A DNA stretch of 64,000 bases from Tepidicaulis marinus (GTDB taxonomy: Bacteria; Pseudomonadota; Alphaproteobacteria; Parvibaculales; Parvibaculaceae). The notes below the pieces were generated by a model that ran no database searches, had not been told where the DNA came from, and saw only the letters and a list, made by a program, of their open reading frames with translations. This document shows, one piece after another, positions 51,589 to 61,453 of this stretch (positions are counted from its first letter, which is position 1; each line of letters starts with the position of its first letter). Both the position numbers and the translations under genes were made by a program. The stretch spans positions 219,534-283,533 of the forward strand of contig NZ_BBIO01000002.1 of the NCBI RefSeq assembly GCF_000739695.1, written 5' to 3'.

Positions 51589-53067
51589 TCAGGCCCTCCA
51601 CCAGGCGTCAGGCTCGGCATTGAAGCCGGCAGCCTCTTCCAGCACACCGGCGGTGCGCAGCAAAGTTTCTTCATCGAAGGCGCGGCCGATAAGCTGCAAC
51701 CCGAGCGGCAATCCCCTGGCGCTCAGCCCGGCGGGCAGCGAAATGCCCGGCAGACCGGCCAAGTTCACCGTTACCGTGAAAACGTCGTTGAGATACATGG
51801 ACAAGGGATCGTCCGTTTTCTCGCCAATACCGAATGCGTCCGACGGCGCGGTCGGCGTCAGCAGCACATCCACTTTCTCATAAGCCTGTTTGAAATCCTG
51901 CGCGATGAGCGTGCGGATCTTCTGCGCCTTGATGTAATAGGCATCGTAATAGCCTGCGGAGAGCACATAGGTGCCGATCAGCACGCGGCGCTTCACTTCC
52001 GCGCCGAAACCGGCTGCCCGCGTCTTCTCATACATATCCGTAATATCTTTGCCTTCCACGCGCAGCCCGTAGCGCACGCCGTCATAGCGCGCCAGGTTGG
52101 ACGAGGCTTCGGCAGGCGCCACGATGTAATAGGCAGGCAGCGCATATTTCGTGTGCGGCAGCGAGACATCGACAATCTCAGCGCCAGCCGCTTTCAACCA
52201 GTCGATACCTTGGGTCCAGAGCTTTTCGATTTCCTCGGGCATGCCCTCCACGCGGTATTCGCGCGGAATGCCGACTTTGAGGCCCTTGATGTCCCCGGTC
52301 AGTGCCTTTTCGAAATCGGGTACCGGCTGATCGACGCTGGTGGAATCCTTCGGATCATATCCCGACATGGATTTCAGCATGATCGCCGCATCCCTCACCG
52401 TGCGGGTGATGGGCCCTGCCTGATCGAGCGAGGAGGCGAAGGCAACGATGCCCCAGCGCGAGCAGCGCCCGTAAGTCGGCTTGATGCCCACGGTGCCGGT
52501 AAAGGCGGCGGGCTGGCGGATCGAGCCGCCCGTATCCGTCGCCGTTGCCGCCAGCGCCGTGCGCGCGGCCACCGCAGCCGAAGAGCCGCCGGAAGAACCG
52601 CCGGGCACAAGCGCTTTATCCTCGCCCTTGCCCTTCCAGGGGTTTGTCACCGCGCCGTAATAGCTCGTCTCGTTGGAGGAGCCCATGGCAAACTCGTCAT
52701 TATTGAGTTTGCCGAGCATCACCGCCCCGTCGCGCCACAGCTGGCTCGTCACGGTGGACTCATAAGTCGGTGTGAAGCCGTCCAGAATGTGGCTGCAGGC
52801 CGTGGTACGCACGCCTTCGGTGCAGAAGAGATCCTTGATGCCGAGCGGAATGCCTTCCAGCGGACCGCCCTCGCCCTTTTGCAGCCGCGCGTCGGAGGCT
52901 TTCGCCATCTCGGCGGCCTTATCAGCGGTTTCAAGCACATACGCATTGAGTGCGCGCGCGCCTTCCATCTCTTTGATGTAGGCGCCGGTCAGCTCGCTCG
53001 AGGTGATTTCCTTGGCTTTCAGCTTGTCGCGCGCTTCGGCCAGGGTGAGTTTTGTCAGATCCGTCAT
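51589..53067 (-). CDS. gatA: Asp-tRNA(Asn)/Glu-tRNA(Gln) amidotransferase subunit A
   Basis: 492 residues. The amidase signature is clear: the catalytic Lys78 in [13 protein letters not shown], then [15 protein letters not shown] with the cis-Ser, and [16 protein letters not shown] with the nucleophile Ser. GatA hydrolyses Gln and passes ammonia to GatB. It is the middle gene of gatC-gatA-gatB, 9 bp after gatC and 2 bp before gatB. Confidence 0.97.
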   Translation of the reverse strand: MTDLTKLTLAEARDKLKAKEITSSELTGAYIKEMEGARALNAYVLETADKAAEMAKASDARLQKGEGGPLEGIPLGIKDLFCTEGVRTTACSHILDGFTPTYESTVTSQLWRDGAVMLGKLNNDEFAMGSSNETSYYGAVTNPWKGKGEDKALVPGGSSGGSSAAVAARTALAATATDTGGSIRQPAAFTGTVGIKPTYGRCSRWGIVAFASSLDQAGPITRTVRDAAIMLKSMSGYDPKDSTSVDQPVPDFEKALTGDIKGLKVGIPREYRVEGMPEEIEKLWTQGIDWLKAAGAEIVDVSLPHTKYALPAYYIVAPAEASSNLARYDGVRYGLRVEGKDITDMYEKTRAAGFGAEVKRRVLIGTYVLSAGYYDAYYIKAQKIRTLIAQDFKQAYEKVDVLLTPTAPSDAFGIGEKTDDPLSMYLNDVFTVTVNLAGLPGISLPAGLSARGLPLGLQLIGRAFDEETLLRTAGVLEEAAGFNAEPDAWWRA

Positions 53068-53076
53068 GCCGCGCTC

Positions 53077-53364
53077 CTATTCCACAACCTTGGGGACGGC
53101 AAAAAAGCCGTCATCGGCGCCCGGCGCGTTCTTCGTCACCTGGTCCTGAATATTGCCATCGGTCACGACATCCTCGCGCATCGGCAAGGCCAGGTTCTCG
53201 ACGCTCGCCATCGGCTCGACATTGTCCGTATTCACTTCGCCAAGCTGCTCCACCCAATCGAGAATGGAGGACAGCTCCTTGGCAAGCGGAGCGACTTCTT
53301 CATCCGTAACGGCAATGCGCGCAAGCCGCGCAATGTGCCGGACCGTGTTCTGATCGACCGACAT
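53077..53364 (-). CDS. gatC: Asp-tRNA(Asn)/Glu-tRNA(Gln) amidotransferase subunit C
   Basis: 95 residues. It opens [23 protein letters not shown], followed by the [18 protein letters not shown] stretch and a C-terminal [13 protein letters not shown] tail, all typical. GatC wraps round GatA and stabilises the complex. It is the first gene of gatCAB and is divergent from ruvX across 208 bp. Confidence 0.96.
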   Translation of the reverse strand: MSVDQNTVRHIARLARIAVTDEEVAPLAKELSSILDWVEQLGEVNTDNVEPMASVENLALPMREDVVTDGNIQDQVTKNAPGADDGFFAVPKVVE

Positions 53365-53572
53365 GGGCCTCTCTCTTTCGAAGGTTTAAGGAAACGGGCA
53401 AGATCACGCGGGAGGGGCCCCGTATCATCTTGATTTGGCGCGGAAAATAACAAAGCGGGCTGGTCCGGGCAACCGGGGCGGCACCCCGGCCTCGGCCTCG
53501 GCCTCAAGGAGTACAGCAAAACCTGCCAAATGGTGATTTACAATTCCTCACCGGAGGGCTACCGATCCTGCC

Positions 53573-54043
53573 ATGACAGCGCAAATATTGAGCATCGAGG
53601 AGTTTGCGGCCAAAACGCGGCCCGGAAAGGCGCTTTTAGGCCTCGATCTCGGCACCCGCACCATCGGCGTCGCGCTTTCGAACGGCCTTTGGAACATCGC
53701 CAGCCCGCTTGAAACCATCAAACGCACGAAATTCACCGCCGATGCCGCCCGCCTTCTGGAGCTGATCGCGGAGAATAATGTCGGCGCGCTCATTCTGGGC
53801 CTGCCCCTTAATATGGATGGCAGCGAGGGCCCGCGCGCCCAGTCCACCCGCGCCTTCGCCCGCAACCTGGCGCAAAAGACTGAATGCCCCATCGTTTTCT
53901 GGGACGAAAGGCTTTCCACCGTCGCCGTCACCCGCACGCTGCTGGATGCCGATGCGAGCCGCAAGAGGCGCGGTGAAGTCGTCGATAAAATGGCTGCTGC
54001 CTACATCCTGCAAGGCGCCCTCGACCGCCTCGCCCGGCTTTAA
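53573..54043 (+). CDS. ruvX: Holliday junction resolvase-like protein RuvX (YqgF)
   Basis: 156 residues with an RNase-H-like fold. [21 protein letters not shown] carries the first acidic residue, [21 protein letters not shown] the second region, and [13 protein letters not shown] the third acidic pair. YqgF/RuvX functions in 16S rRNA processing and may cut Holliday junctions. It is next to gatC, divergently transcribed, as in many relatives, and upstream of the pyrB-topA block. Confidence 0.94.
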   Translation: MTAQILSIEEFAAKTRPGKALLGLDLGTRTIGVALSNGLWNIASPLETIKRTKFTADAARLLELIAENNVGALILGLPLNMDGSEGPRAQSTRAFARNLAQKTECPIVFWDERLSTVAVTRTLLDADASRKRRGEVVDKMAAAYILQGALDRLARL

Positions 54044-54129
54044 GAGCCTCCCGCCCGCCTCTGGACCCGCAACAAGCGCTCTGCTAGAGCACAGCATCCC
54101 CTTGCGGCGCCCGCCCTGAAAGAAGAGCC

Positions 54130-55044
54130 ATGGAAGCGATCCTCAACTCCCTCATTCCCGTCTTTCTGGTGATCGCGCTCGGCGCCGTCATCAAACGCAT
54201 CGGCTTTCTGGATGAAGGGCTCTGGGCACCGCTCGACCGGCTGACTTATTACGTCTTCTTTCCCGCTCTGCTGCTGCACACGCTGGCGACCGCCGACCTT
54301 GCCAATTTCGACGTCTGGCCCATGGCCTATGCGCTTTGGGGCGGGCTCTTTTCCATGGTTGCAATCTTGATGGTGCTGCGGGTGACGACAAAATTCACCG
54401 GCCCGCAATTCGCCTCCGTCTTTCAGGGCGCGGCGCGCTGGAACGGTTTCGTCGCCCTTGCCGCCATCGGCCAGCTTTACGGGCCGGAAGGCGTGACCCT
54501 TGCCGCCGTCTCCTTCGCCGTGCTGGTGCCGACGGTCAACGTGCTCTCGGTGCTCATTCTCACCCGCTATGCCGGCGACACGCCGGCCGGCATGGGCACG
54601 GTGCTGAAACTTCTGTCAAAGAACCCGCTCATTCTTGCCTGCGCGGCGGGCATTGCGCTCAACGCGTCCCATATCGGCCTGCCCGGCCCGCTTGCCACCA
54701 CCGCCGATATTCTAGGCAAGGCGGCGCTCACCATCGGCCTCATCGCCATCGGGGCAGGGCTTAAATGGCATGAAGCGCTCGCGCATAAATGGATCGTGCT
54801 TTTGACAAGCGCGCTGAAGCTCGCGGTGATGCCCGCGCTCATGCTCGGCTGGTGCATCTTCTTCGACGTAACGGGCCTGCCGCGCCTCGTCGTTCTTCTC
54901 TGCGGCGCGGTGCCGGGCGCAACCTCCTCTTACATTCTTGCGCGCCAGCTTGGCGGCGATGCCAGTCTGATGGCGAGCCTGATTACCGGCGGCACGATCC
55001 TGGCGGCGGTTACGATGCCACTTGTGCTCTGGCTGGCGAGCTAA
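54130..55044 (+). CDS. AEC family transporter (auxin-efflux-carrier-like)
   Basis: 304 residues with about ten membrane helices in two five-helix repeats. It opens LNSLIPVFLVIALGAVIKRIGFLDEGLWAPLDRLTYYVFFPALL, and shows GAARWNGFVALAAIG and the second-half GAVPGATSSYILARQLGGDASLM, with conserved Asn and Pro crossing points. Bacterial members transport malonate, malate or other small acids. The substrate is unknown. It lies between ruvX and an AidB-like gene, as a single-gene unit. Confidence 0.9.
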   Translation: MEAILNSLIPVFLVIALGAVIKRIGFLDEGLWAPLDRLTYYVFFPALLLHTLATADLANFDVWPMAYALWGGLFSMVAILMVLRVTTKFTGPQFASVFQGAARWNGFVALAAIGQLYGPEGVTLAAVSFAVLVPTVNVLSVLILTRYAGDTPAGMGTVLKLLSKNPLILACAAGIALNASHIGLPGPLATTADILGKAALTIGLIAIGAGLKWHEALAHKWIVLLTSALKLAVMPALMLGWCIFFDVTGLPRLVVLLCGAVPGATSSYILARQLGGDASLMASLITGGTILAAVTMPLVLWLAS

Positions 55045-55118
55045 CCTATCTCACCCCGTCACACGCGGGCTTGACCCGAGGGGCCATTCGGCAGCTCAGC
55101 TTGTAGCCACCTTCCTGT

Positions 55119-55211
55119 GGACCCCGGGACAAGCCCGGGGTGACGCGTGTTGTTTGCGGCAAGGTGGTGCATGACACAGAAGCTGTCACCCCGGCCCCCG
55201 TGCCGGGGTCC
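55119..55211. repeat. REP-like inverted repeat pair
   Basis: The same two-arm element as at 27842. GGACCCCGGGACAAGCCCGG, then GGTGAC, at 55119-55144 faces GTCACCCCGGCC to GGGGTCC at 55185-55211, about 40 bp apart. It occupies part of the 319-bp convergent gap between the AEC transporter and the AidB-like gene, together with a second repeat. The gap has no gene. Confidence 0.85.
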
Positions 55212-55235
55212 ATGCAGCGTCACAGGCCGCCCCCG

Positions 55236-55344
55236 CCCCCTCACCCTCCCACTGCCTTCGGCAGCGGGCCCCACCCTCTCCCCAAGGGGAGAGGGAATTT
55301 CACTTATAGCCCTCTCCCCTTGGGGAGAGGGTTGGGTGAGGGGG
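55236..55344. repeat. Palindromic intergenic repeat with CCCTCTCCCC arms
   Basis: CCCCCTCACCC (55236-55247) and its inverse GGGTGAGGGGG (55334-55344) bracket two further palindromes: CTGCCTTCGGCAG, and CCCTCTCCCC-AAG-type arms facing GGGGAGAGGG. It is a composite inverted repeat of a type common in GC-rich genomes. It shares the convergent gap with the REP pair and may be a transcription barrier. Confidence 0.8.
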
Positions 55345-55363
55345 TAAGCGAGGCACGTATGGC

Positions 55364-57061
55364 CTAGAGAACCGGCATCGCCCGTTCGACGATCTCGCGC
55401 AGCGGCGCGCCGAGCGGCAAGGCGCCGTAAAGATCGCCGCTCTCTCCGCCGAAGCGGGAGGCGCAATAAGTTTCGCTCACTTCCTCCCCCGGCGCGGTTT
55501 TAAGCAGAATGGAGGCGGCGGCGATCTTCGCCATGTCTTCCACCACGCGGCGGGCACGCGGCTCCAGCGTGCCGATATCGCTGAAACCTTCTTTCAGTTT
55601 CGCAAGGGCAGCGTCGTAATGCCCGTTCATGCCCTTGGCGCTATCGAACTCGCCCAGCACCACCTCGAGCGCTTCGGGCTCGCGCGCCAGCGCGCGCAGC
55701 ACATCGAGGCACATGACATTGCCCGAGCCTTCCCAGATCGCGTTGACCGGCATTTCGCGGTAAAGCCGGCCTGCCACGCCTTCCTCGACATAACCGTTGC
55801 CGCCAAGGCATTCCATCGCTTCATAGGCAAAGCCCGGCGCGCGCTTGCAGTTCCAGTATTTGGCAACCGGCGTCATGATGCGCCGGTAACGCGCTTCTTC
55901 TTCGCTTTCATCGGCCATGTCGAAGGCGCGTGTCACGCGGAAGGCAAGCGCCGTATTCGCTTCCACTTCCAGCGCCATGTCGGCAATGACGTTCTGCATC
56001 AAGGGCTGATCGATCAGATGTTTCTGAAAAACGCGGCGATGCGCGCAGTGATGCAGCGCTTGCGCGAGCGACTGGCGCATCATCCCCGCCGACGACACCG
56101 CGCAATCAAGGCGCGTATAGGTCGCCATCTCGATAATGTTGCGCACACCGCGTCCTTCTTCACCGATCAGCCAGCCATGGGCGCGTTTGAACTCTACTTC
56201 GGAAGAGGCATTGGAACGGTTGCCGACTTTCTCTTTCAGCCGCTGGATCTGAATGGCGTTGAGCGTGCCGTCCGGCAAAAAGCGCGGCATGAGGAAACAG
56301 GAAAGCCCGCCCGGCGCCTGCGCCAGAACAAGAAACGCATCGCACATGGGCGCGGAGAAAAACCACTTATGCCCGGTGATGAGATATTCGCTGCCCGGCC
56401 CCGCGCTTGCCTTGCCTGCAGGTTCCGCCCGCGTGGTATTGGCACGCACATCTGTGCCGCCCTGCTTCTCCGTCATGCCCATGCCGAGCGTCACCCCGGT
56501 CTTGGCCTGCATCGGCCCGAAGGCGGGGTCATAGGCACGGGAGACGATCTTGGGCAGCCATTCCTCCGCAAGGCTCGGCTGGAAAAGCAGCGCGGGCACG
56601 CTCGCATTCGTCATGGTGATGGGACAGATATGACCGGGTTCGACCTGGCACATCATGTAAAGCGCGGCCTGGCGGGCGGCATTGCGTCCGGCAGGCGCCG
56701 CCTCGCCGCGCGCTAAATGCTCCCAGGGCGAGGCGTGAATGCCTTGCGCCACGGAAATCTCCATGAGCGCGTGATAGGAGGGGTGAAACTCCACCCGGTC
56801 CTGCCGGTGGCCGAAACGGTCGAAGCCTTTGAGCACCGGCAGATAGGTATTGGCCTGCCGCCCGAGGTCGAGCACCTCCGCCTTGCCGATCTTCGCGCCG
56901 AAGGCGGTGAGCTGAGCGGCCTCATCGCCCGCCCCTTCCCGCGCCACTGATTCTTGCAGGACCCGGTCGCTGGTGAAGAGATTGTAGTCCTCAAGCGGCG
57001 GGGCCTGATTGAAAACTTCATGGGTTTCGAACCCGGTTTCCGCGGCTACTGGCCTGCTCAT
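55364..57061 (-). CDS. Acyl-CoA dehydrogenase family protein, AidB-like
   Basis: 565 residues from ATG 57061 (MSRPVAAETGFETHEV); the upstream extension is not conserved. It has the ACAD fold with an N-terminal FETHEVFNQAPPLEDYNLF, the AidB-type opening, and TGHKWFFSAPMCDAFLVLAQAPGGLSCFLMP in the middle. The C-terminal helical domain has QTHF-type FAYEAMECLGGNGYVEEGVAGRLYREMPVNAIWEGSGNV, with Glu in the IWEGSGN segment. AidB binds DNA and flavin and protects against alkylation; length and opening fit. It is divergent from pyrB by 71 bp. Confidence 0.9.
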   Translation of the reverse strand: MSRPVAAETGFETHEVFNQAPPLEDYNLFTSDRVLQESVAREGAGDEAAQLTAFGAKIGKAEVLDLGRQANTYLPVLKGFDRFGHRQDRVEFHPSYHALMEISVAQGIHASPWEHLARGEAAPAGRNAARQAALYMMCQVEPGHICPITMTNASVPALLFQPSLAEEWLPKIVSRAYDPAFGPMQAKTGVTLGMGMTEKQGGTDVRANTTRAEPAGKASAGPGSEYLITGHKWFFSAPMCDAFLVLAQAPGGLSCFLMPRFLPDGTLNAIQIQRLKEKVGNRSNASSEVEFKRAHGWLIGEEGRGVRNIIEMATYTRLDCAVSSAGMMRQSLAQALHHCAHRRVFQKHLIDQPLMQNVIADMALEVEANTALAFRVTRAFDMADESEEEARYRRIMTPVAKYWNCKRAPGFAYEAMECLGGNGYVEEGVAGRLYREMPVNAIWEGSGNVMCLDVLRALAREPEALEVVLGEFDSAKGMNGHYDAALAKLKEGFSDIGTLEPRARRVVEDMAKIAAASILLKTAPGEEVSETYCASRFGGESGDLYGALPLGAPLREIVERAMPVL

Positions 57062-57092
57062 CTCTCGCTCCCTTATTTTTCCGGATCGGCAC

Positions 57093-57121
57093 TTGCGCCA
57101 AACACGCTTCGAGCCTATAGA
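57093..57121 (+). promoter_or_regulatory. Candidate pyrB promoter
   Basis: -35 TTGCGC (57093-57098), 17-bp spacer, -10 TATAGA (57116-57121), 3 and 4 of 6 matches. The pyrB ATG at 57133 is 11 bp beyond the -10, so the transcript leader would be only about five bases, and no Shine-Dalgarno sequence precedes the ATG. Confidence 0.45.
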
Positions 57122-57132
57122 ATGCCACTTTA

Positions 57133-58131
57133 ATGAGCGCCGCCGAAACAAGTTCCGATCTGATTTTCCCCCACCGCCATCTGTTGGGCATAGAGGGGCT
57201 TTTACCTCAGGAAATCGGCTCGCTGCTCGATCTTGCCGACACTTATGTCGACCAGAACCGCCAGACCAATAAAAAGAAATCGGTCTTGAGCGGGCGCACG
57301 CAGATCAATCTCTTCTTCGAAAATTCCACCCGTACCCAGTCGAGCTTCGAACTGGCGGGCAAGCGTCTGGGCGCCGATGTCATGAATATGTCGGTTGCAA
57401 GCTCTTCCATCAAGAAGGGCGAAACGCTGATCGACACGGCGCAGACGTTGAACGCCATGCATCCTGACCTATTATGCGTGCGTCACGGCGACAGCGGGGC
57501 CGTTGCCTTGCTCGCGCGCAAAGTCGGCTGCGCGGTCGTCAATGGCGGTGATGGCTCCCACGAGCACCCCACCCAGGCACTGCTCGATGCGCTCACCATC
57601 CGGCGGCGCAAAGGCCGGCTGCAAGGGCTCACCGTGGCGATTTGCGGCGATATTCTGCATTCGCGCGTCGCCCGTTCCAATATACTGCTGCTCAACACGA
57701 TGGGCGCGCGCGTGCGCGTCGTTGCCCCGCCCACGCTCCTGCCCGCCGGGATCGACCGGATGGGCGTCGAGGTCTTTCACGACATGCGCAAAGGCCTCAA
57801 GGATGTGGACATCGTGATGATGCTGCGCCTGCAATTGGAACGCATGAACGGCTCTTTCGTGCCCTCGGTGCGCGAATATTTTCATCTCTTCGGCCTCGAT
57901 GAAGCCAAGCTCTCGGCCGCCAAGCCCGATGCGCTCATCATGCATCCGGGGCCGATGAACCGGGGCGTTGAAATCGACAGCGCCGTTGCCGACGACATCA
58001 ACCGCTCGGTGATCCGCGAACAGGTGGAAATGGGCGTCGCCGTGCGCATGGCCGTGCTCGATGCGCTTTCGCGTAACCTGCCGAACACGCCCTATGTCAA
58101 TGGAGCGGGCAGCGATGGAGCGGGCAAATGA
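57133..58131 (+). CDS. pyrB: Aspartate carbamoyltransferase catalytic subunit
   Basis: 332 residues. PyrB joins carbamoyl phosphate and aspartate. The signature [19 protein letters not shown] (carbamoyl-phosphate loop) and [19 protein letters not shown] are present, with [11 protein letters not shown] near the C-terminus. The gene overlaps pyrC by 4 bp and begins the pyrB-pyrC-plsY-dprA run. Alphaproteobacterial ATCases of this type often form a complex with a dihydroorotase homologue instead of PyrI. Confidence 0.96.
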   Translation: MSAAETSSDLIFPHRHLLGIEGLLPQEIGSLLDLADTYVDQNRQTNKKKSVLSGRTQINLFFENSTRTQSSFELAGKRLGADVMNMSVASSSIKKGETLIDTAQTLNAMHPDLLCVRHGDSGAVALLARKVGCAVVNGGDGSHEHPTQALLDALTIRRRKGRLQGLTVAICGDILHSRVARSNILLLNTMGARVRVVAPPTLLPAGIDRMGVEVFHDMRKGLKDVDIVMMLRLQLERMNGSFVPSVREYFHLFGLDEAKLSAAKPDALIMHPGPMNRGVEIDSAVADDINRSVIREQVEMGVAVRMAVLDALSRNLPNTPYVNGAGSDGAGK

Positions 58132-59426
58132 GCCGGACTGCGTTGATCAATGCCCGCCTCGTCGATCCGGCAAGCGGCCTTGACGAACAAGGCGCGCTTC
58201 TGATCGAGGACGGCAAGATCGCCGATTTCGGCGCCGCCCTCTTTAAGGACGCCGTGCCCGAAGGGATCGAGGTGATCGATTGCGGCGGCCATGTGCTCAC
58301 CCCCGGCCTGATCGACATGCATGTCTTTACCGGCGAGCCGGGCAATGAGCACCGCGAAACGCTGGGCAGCGCCACGCAGGCCGCCGCTGCAGGCGGCGTG
58401 ACGACCATCATCGTCATGCCCAATACGGAACCTGCCATCGACGATGTTGCGCTTGTCGATTTCATCAAGCGCCGCGCCCGTGACACGGGGCTTGTCCATG
58501 TCCATCCCATGGCCGCGCTCACGAAGGGCCTGAAAGGCGAGCAGATGGCCGAGATGGGCCTTCTGAAGGAAGCCGGCGCTGTCGCCTTTACCGATGCCGA
58601 CCACACGCTCGAAAATGCACAGGTCATGCGCCGGGCCATGTCCTATTCGACTTATCTCGATGCGCTCATCGTCAATCATGCCGCCGAGCCTTCGCTGGCG
58701 CGCGGCGGGGTGATGAATGAAGGCGAGCTGGCCAGCCGCCTCGGCCTTGCCGGTATCCCTAAAGCCGCCGAAACCATCATCATCGAACGCGATATCCGCC
58801 TCGTGGAAATGACCGGCGCGCGCTATCACGTCTCGCAGGTCTCTACCGCCGACTCCGTCGATGTCATCCGCAGGGCCAAAGCGCGCGGGCTGCCCGTCAC
58901 CTGCGGCGCTTCCGCCTGCCATTTGACGCTGAACGAAAACGATGTCGGCAATTACCTGACCTTCTGCAAGCTCGACCCGCCGCTGCGCTCGGAAGACGAC
59001 CGGCGAGCGGTCGTTGCCGGTGTCGCCGACGGCACGGTGGACGTCATCGTTTCCGCCCATGATCCGCAGGACCCGGAAACGAAGCGCCTGCCTTTCGCGC
59101 TTTCCGCCTTTGGTGCCGTCGGTCTTGAAACGCTGCTGCCTGCAACGCTCTCCCTCGTTCACAATGGCGATATCGAGCTTGCCGCGGCGCTGCGCGCGCT
59201 CACCTGTCATCCCGCCGATCTGCTGGGGCTGGAAACGGGCCGGCTCGGCACCGGTATGCCTGCCGATCTCACCCTCATCGATATGGGGGTGCCATGGGTG
59301 CTCGATCGGTATAAGCTCAAATCTAAATCGAAAAACTCGCCATATGACGAGCGGCGCCTGCAAGGCCGGGCCATCAGAACGATCGTTAATGGCAAGAGTG
59401 TTTATGTCCAGGGAGAGGACGTCTAA
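58128..59426 (+). CDS. pyrC: Dihydroorotase family protein, possibly non-catalytic (PyrC/PyrX-like)
   Basis: 432 residues. It has the amidohydrolase/dihydroorotase fold: [24 protein letters not shown] at residues 58-81, [50 protein letters not shown], and [17 protein letters not shown]. The canonical HxH of class I dihydroorotases reads HVHLREPG. Here the second His is Phe67 and the REP Arg is Gly69. Only His65 of the pair remains. Comparable proteins next to pyrB in pseudomonads act as structural partners of ATCase. It overlaps pyrB by 4 bp (ATGA). Catalytic activity is doubtful on this evidence. Confidence 0.88.
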   Translation: MSRTALINARLVDPASGLDEQGALLIEDGKIADFGAALFKDAVPEGIEVIDCGGHVLTPGLIDMHVFTGEPGNEHRETLGSATQAAAAGGVTTIIVMPNTEPAIDDVALVDFIKRRARDTGLVHVHPMAALTKGLKGEQMAEMGLLKEAGAVAFTDADHTLENAQVMRRAMSYSTYLDALIVNHAAEPSLARGGVMNEGELASRLGLAGIPKAAETIIIERDIRLVEMTGARYHVSQVSTADSVDVIRRAKARGLPVTCGASACHLTLNENDVGNYLTFCKLDPPLRSEDDRRAVVAGVADGTVDVIVSAHDPQDPETKRLPFALSAFGAVGLETLLPATLSLVHNGDIELAAALRALTCHPADLLGLETGRLGTGMPADLTLIDMGVPWVLDRYKLKSKSKNSPYDERRLQGRAIRTIVNGKSVYVQGEDV

Positions 59427-59429
59427 TCC

Positions 59430-60053
59430 ATGCCGGATCCGATTGACTGGGGACAGGCGCTTCCCTATTTCGCCGCCGCCTTGTTCGGCGGCTATCTTCT
59501 GGGCTCCATTCCCTTCGGCCTGATCTTCACGCGCCTTGCCGGGCTCGGCGACATCCGGCAAATCGGCTCGGGCAATATCGGCGCGACCAATGCGCTGCGC
59601 ACCGGCAACCGCTGGGTCGCCGCCGCAACGCTTATCGGCGACGGCGCCAAAGGCGCGGTGGCCGTGCTTCTCGCCGCCCGTTTCGGCCCGGATACGGCGG
59701 TGCTTGCCGCTGTCGGGGCCTTTCTCGGCCATCTCTTTCCGGTCTGGCTGAAATTCAAGGGCGGCAAAGGCATCTCCACCTTTATCGGCCTGCTGCTTGC
59801 GCTTTACTGGCCCGTGGGACTGCTCTTCTGCGCCACCTGGCTCGCGGTTGCCGTGGTCTTCCGCTATTCCTCGCTCGCAGCCCTTGTCGCCGCGCTGGCG
59901 ACCCCTGCCTATCTTGCCTGGCTCGACCGCTGGCAGCTTGCCGAAATGAGCCTTCTCCTTGTCGTTCTCATCTTCATTGCGCACCGCGAGAATATCGGAC
60001 GCCTTCTGCGCGGTGAGGAATCGCGCATCGGCGCCAAGAAGACGGATGGCTAG
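59430..60053 (+). CDS. plsY: Glycerol-3-phosphate acyltransferase PlsY
   Basis: 207 residues, about five membrane helices. The three cytoplasmic PlsY motifs are seen: [10 protein letters not shown], then [13 protein letters not shown], and [13 protein letters not shown]. PlsY transfers acyl groups from acyl phosphate to glycerol 3-phosphate, the first step of phospholipid synthesis; PlsX is not in the window. It starts 3 bp after pyrC and is followed by dprA after 6 bp. Confidence 0.95.
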   Translation: MPDPIDWGQALPYFAAALFGGYLLGSIPFGLIFTRLAGLGDIRQIGSGNIGATNALRTGNRWVAAATLIGDGAKGAVAVLLAARFGPDTAVLAAVGAFLGHLFPVWLKFKGGKGISTFIGLLLALYWPVGLLFCATWLAVAVVFRYSSLAALVAALATPAYLAWLDRWQLAEMSLLLVVLIFIAHRENIGRLLRGEESRIGAKKTDG

Positions 60054-60059
60054 GCGCGC

Positions 60060-61187
60060 ATGGCGGCGCCCCTAAGCGACAAGGAAAAAAGCGCGCGGCT
60101 GCGGCTTGCCCGCAGCGAAAATATCGGCCCCGTTACTTTCCACGATCTTCTGCGTGTCTATGGCACGGCTGCCCGCGCGCTGGAGGCCGTGCCGGAACTG
60201 GCAAAACGCGGCGGGCGCGCCCGGCCCATCAAACTTGCAAGCCCGCGCGAGGCGGAAAGCGAACTGAAAGCCATCGCCAAGAACGGCGCCGAGCTTCTCT
60301 TTTTCGATGAAGCCGATTTCCCGCTGCTCCTTGCCGCCACCGACCCTGCCCCGCCGCTCATCATCGTCAAAGGCCATAAAAGCCTTTTTGCGCAGCCCTC
60401 CATCGCCATGGTCGGCGCGCGCAACGCCTCTGCCGCCGGGCTGCGCATGGCAAGCGACATTGCCCGTGAACTGGGTGCGGAAGGCTATGCCGTCACCTCC
60501 GGCCTTGCCCGCGGCATCGACACTGCCGCCCATAAGGCAGCGCTTGAAACCGGCACCATTGCCTTCATCGCAGGCGGCATCGATGTGGTCTATCCGGAAC
60601 AGAACCGCGCCCTGCAGGAAGAAATCGGCGAGCGCGGGCTTCTTGTTAGCGAAATGCCGCCGGGCACCAAGCCGCAAGGCCGCCATTTCCCGCGCCGCAA
60701 CCGTCTCATTTCCGGCCTCTCGCTCGGGGTCATTGTCGTGGAAGCGGCGCTGCGATCGGGCTCGCTCATCACCGCGCGCTTTGCGCTCGAGCAGGGCCGC
60801 GATGTCATGGCCGTGCCGGGCTCTCCGCTCGACCCGCGCGCGGGCGGTACCAATCAGCTCATCAAGGACGGCGCCCCGCTGATCGAGACGGCGGCGGACG
60901 CGCTTGCCGCCCTTGCCCGGCAAAGCACCGATGATTGGTTCCGCGAGCCTACAGACCGGTCCGGCTACGGCGAACCGCCGCCCGCCCCGCCGGAAATCAG
61001 CGATCCGGAACGGGCCGAAATCCTTTCGCTCCTCGGGCCGACACCGGTGGAAGTCGATTTTCTGATCCGCCAATCGGGCCTGCCCGCCCGCGCGGTCGCC
61101 GCCATCCTGCTAGAACTCGATTTGAGCGGCCGTCTGCGCCGCGAGCCCGGCCAGAAGGTCGCGCTTGTTCCGCCGGAAGAGGCCTAA
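60060..61187 (+). CDS. dprA: DNA-processing protein DprA
   Basis: 375 residues. An N-terminal SAM-like region (about 1-60) is followed by the Rossmann-fold DprA domain: IAMVGARNASAAGLRMASDIA, VTSGLARGIDTAAHKAAL, PPGTKPQGRHFPRRNRLISGLS and GSPLDPRAGGTNQLIKDGA. A C-terminal winged helix ends the protein (about 310-370). DprA loads RecA on incoming single strands in transformation. It is last of the pyrB-dprA run and 18 bp from a small convergent gene. Confidence 0.95.
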   Translation: MAAPLSDKEKSARLRLARSENIGPVTFHDLLRVYGTAARALEAVPELAKRGGRARPIKLASPREAESELKAIAKNGAELLFFDEADFPLLLAATDPAPPLIIVKGHKSLFAQPSIAMVGARNASAAGLRMASDIARELGAEGYAVTSGLARGIDTAAHKAALETGTIAFIAGGIDVVYPEQNRALQEEIGERGLLVSEMPPGTKPQGRHFPRRNRLISGLSLGVIVVEAALRSGSLITARFALEQGRDVMAVPGSPLDPRAGGTNQLIKDGAPLIETAADALAALARQSTDDWFREPTDRSGYGEPPPAPPEISDPERAEILSLLGPTPVEVDFLIRQSGLPARAVAAILLELDLSGRLRREPGQKVALVPPEEA

Positions 61188-61204
61188 CCTGCGCGGGTCG
61201 CAGA

Positions 61205-61453
61205 CTAGAGGGCCGAGCGGGCGGCTTCTTTCGCCCGGCGCTTTTCTTCCTGGGAAACCTCGAAGGCCACTTCCGCTGCCATGGAGACGAAATGCGCCAG
61301 GCGCCGGTAGCGCGGCTCATGCAAAAGCTTGGCAAGCCCCGCCAGCAGTTCGAAGGAGTAAAGCGCCATATCCTCCTGCGCCGTGCCGCACGGCTGGACC
61401 CCGGCGGGCAATTCCCTGGAAAGCGGAAGCTTGCTTGCTCTGTCAGGTTCCAT
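61205..61453 (-). CDS. Small hypothetical protein
   Basis: 82 residues from ATG 61453, with GAAAGAGG six bases upstream; an ATG five codons earlier is less likely. It is polar in the first 30 residues, then helical (MALYSFELLAGLAKLLHEPRYRRLAHFVSMAAEVAFEV), and ends in a Lys/Arg/Ala tail. No known domain is recognised and no signal peptide is seen. The Shine-Dalgarno sequence and the codon use support a real gene. It converges on dprA and is divergent from topA. Confidence 0.65.
   Translation of the reverse strand: MEPDRASKLPLSRELPAGVQPCGTAQEDMALYSFELLAGLAKLLHEPRYRRLAHFVSMAAEVAFEVSQEEKRRAKEAARSAL

Noticed and set aside
58092..59984. 630-codon minus-strand open frame over pyrC and plsY
   Set aside because: It spans two well-supported genes on the other strand and shows no motif of its own.
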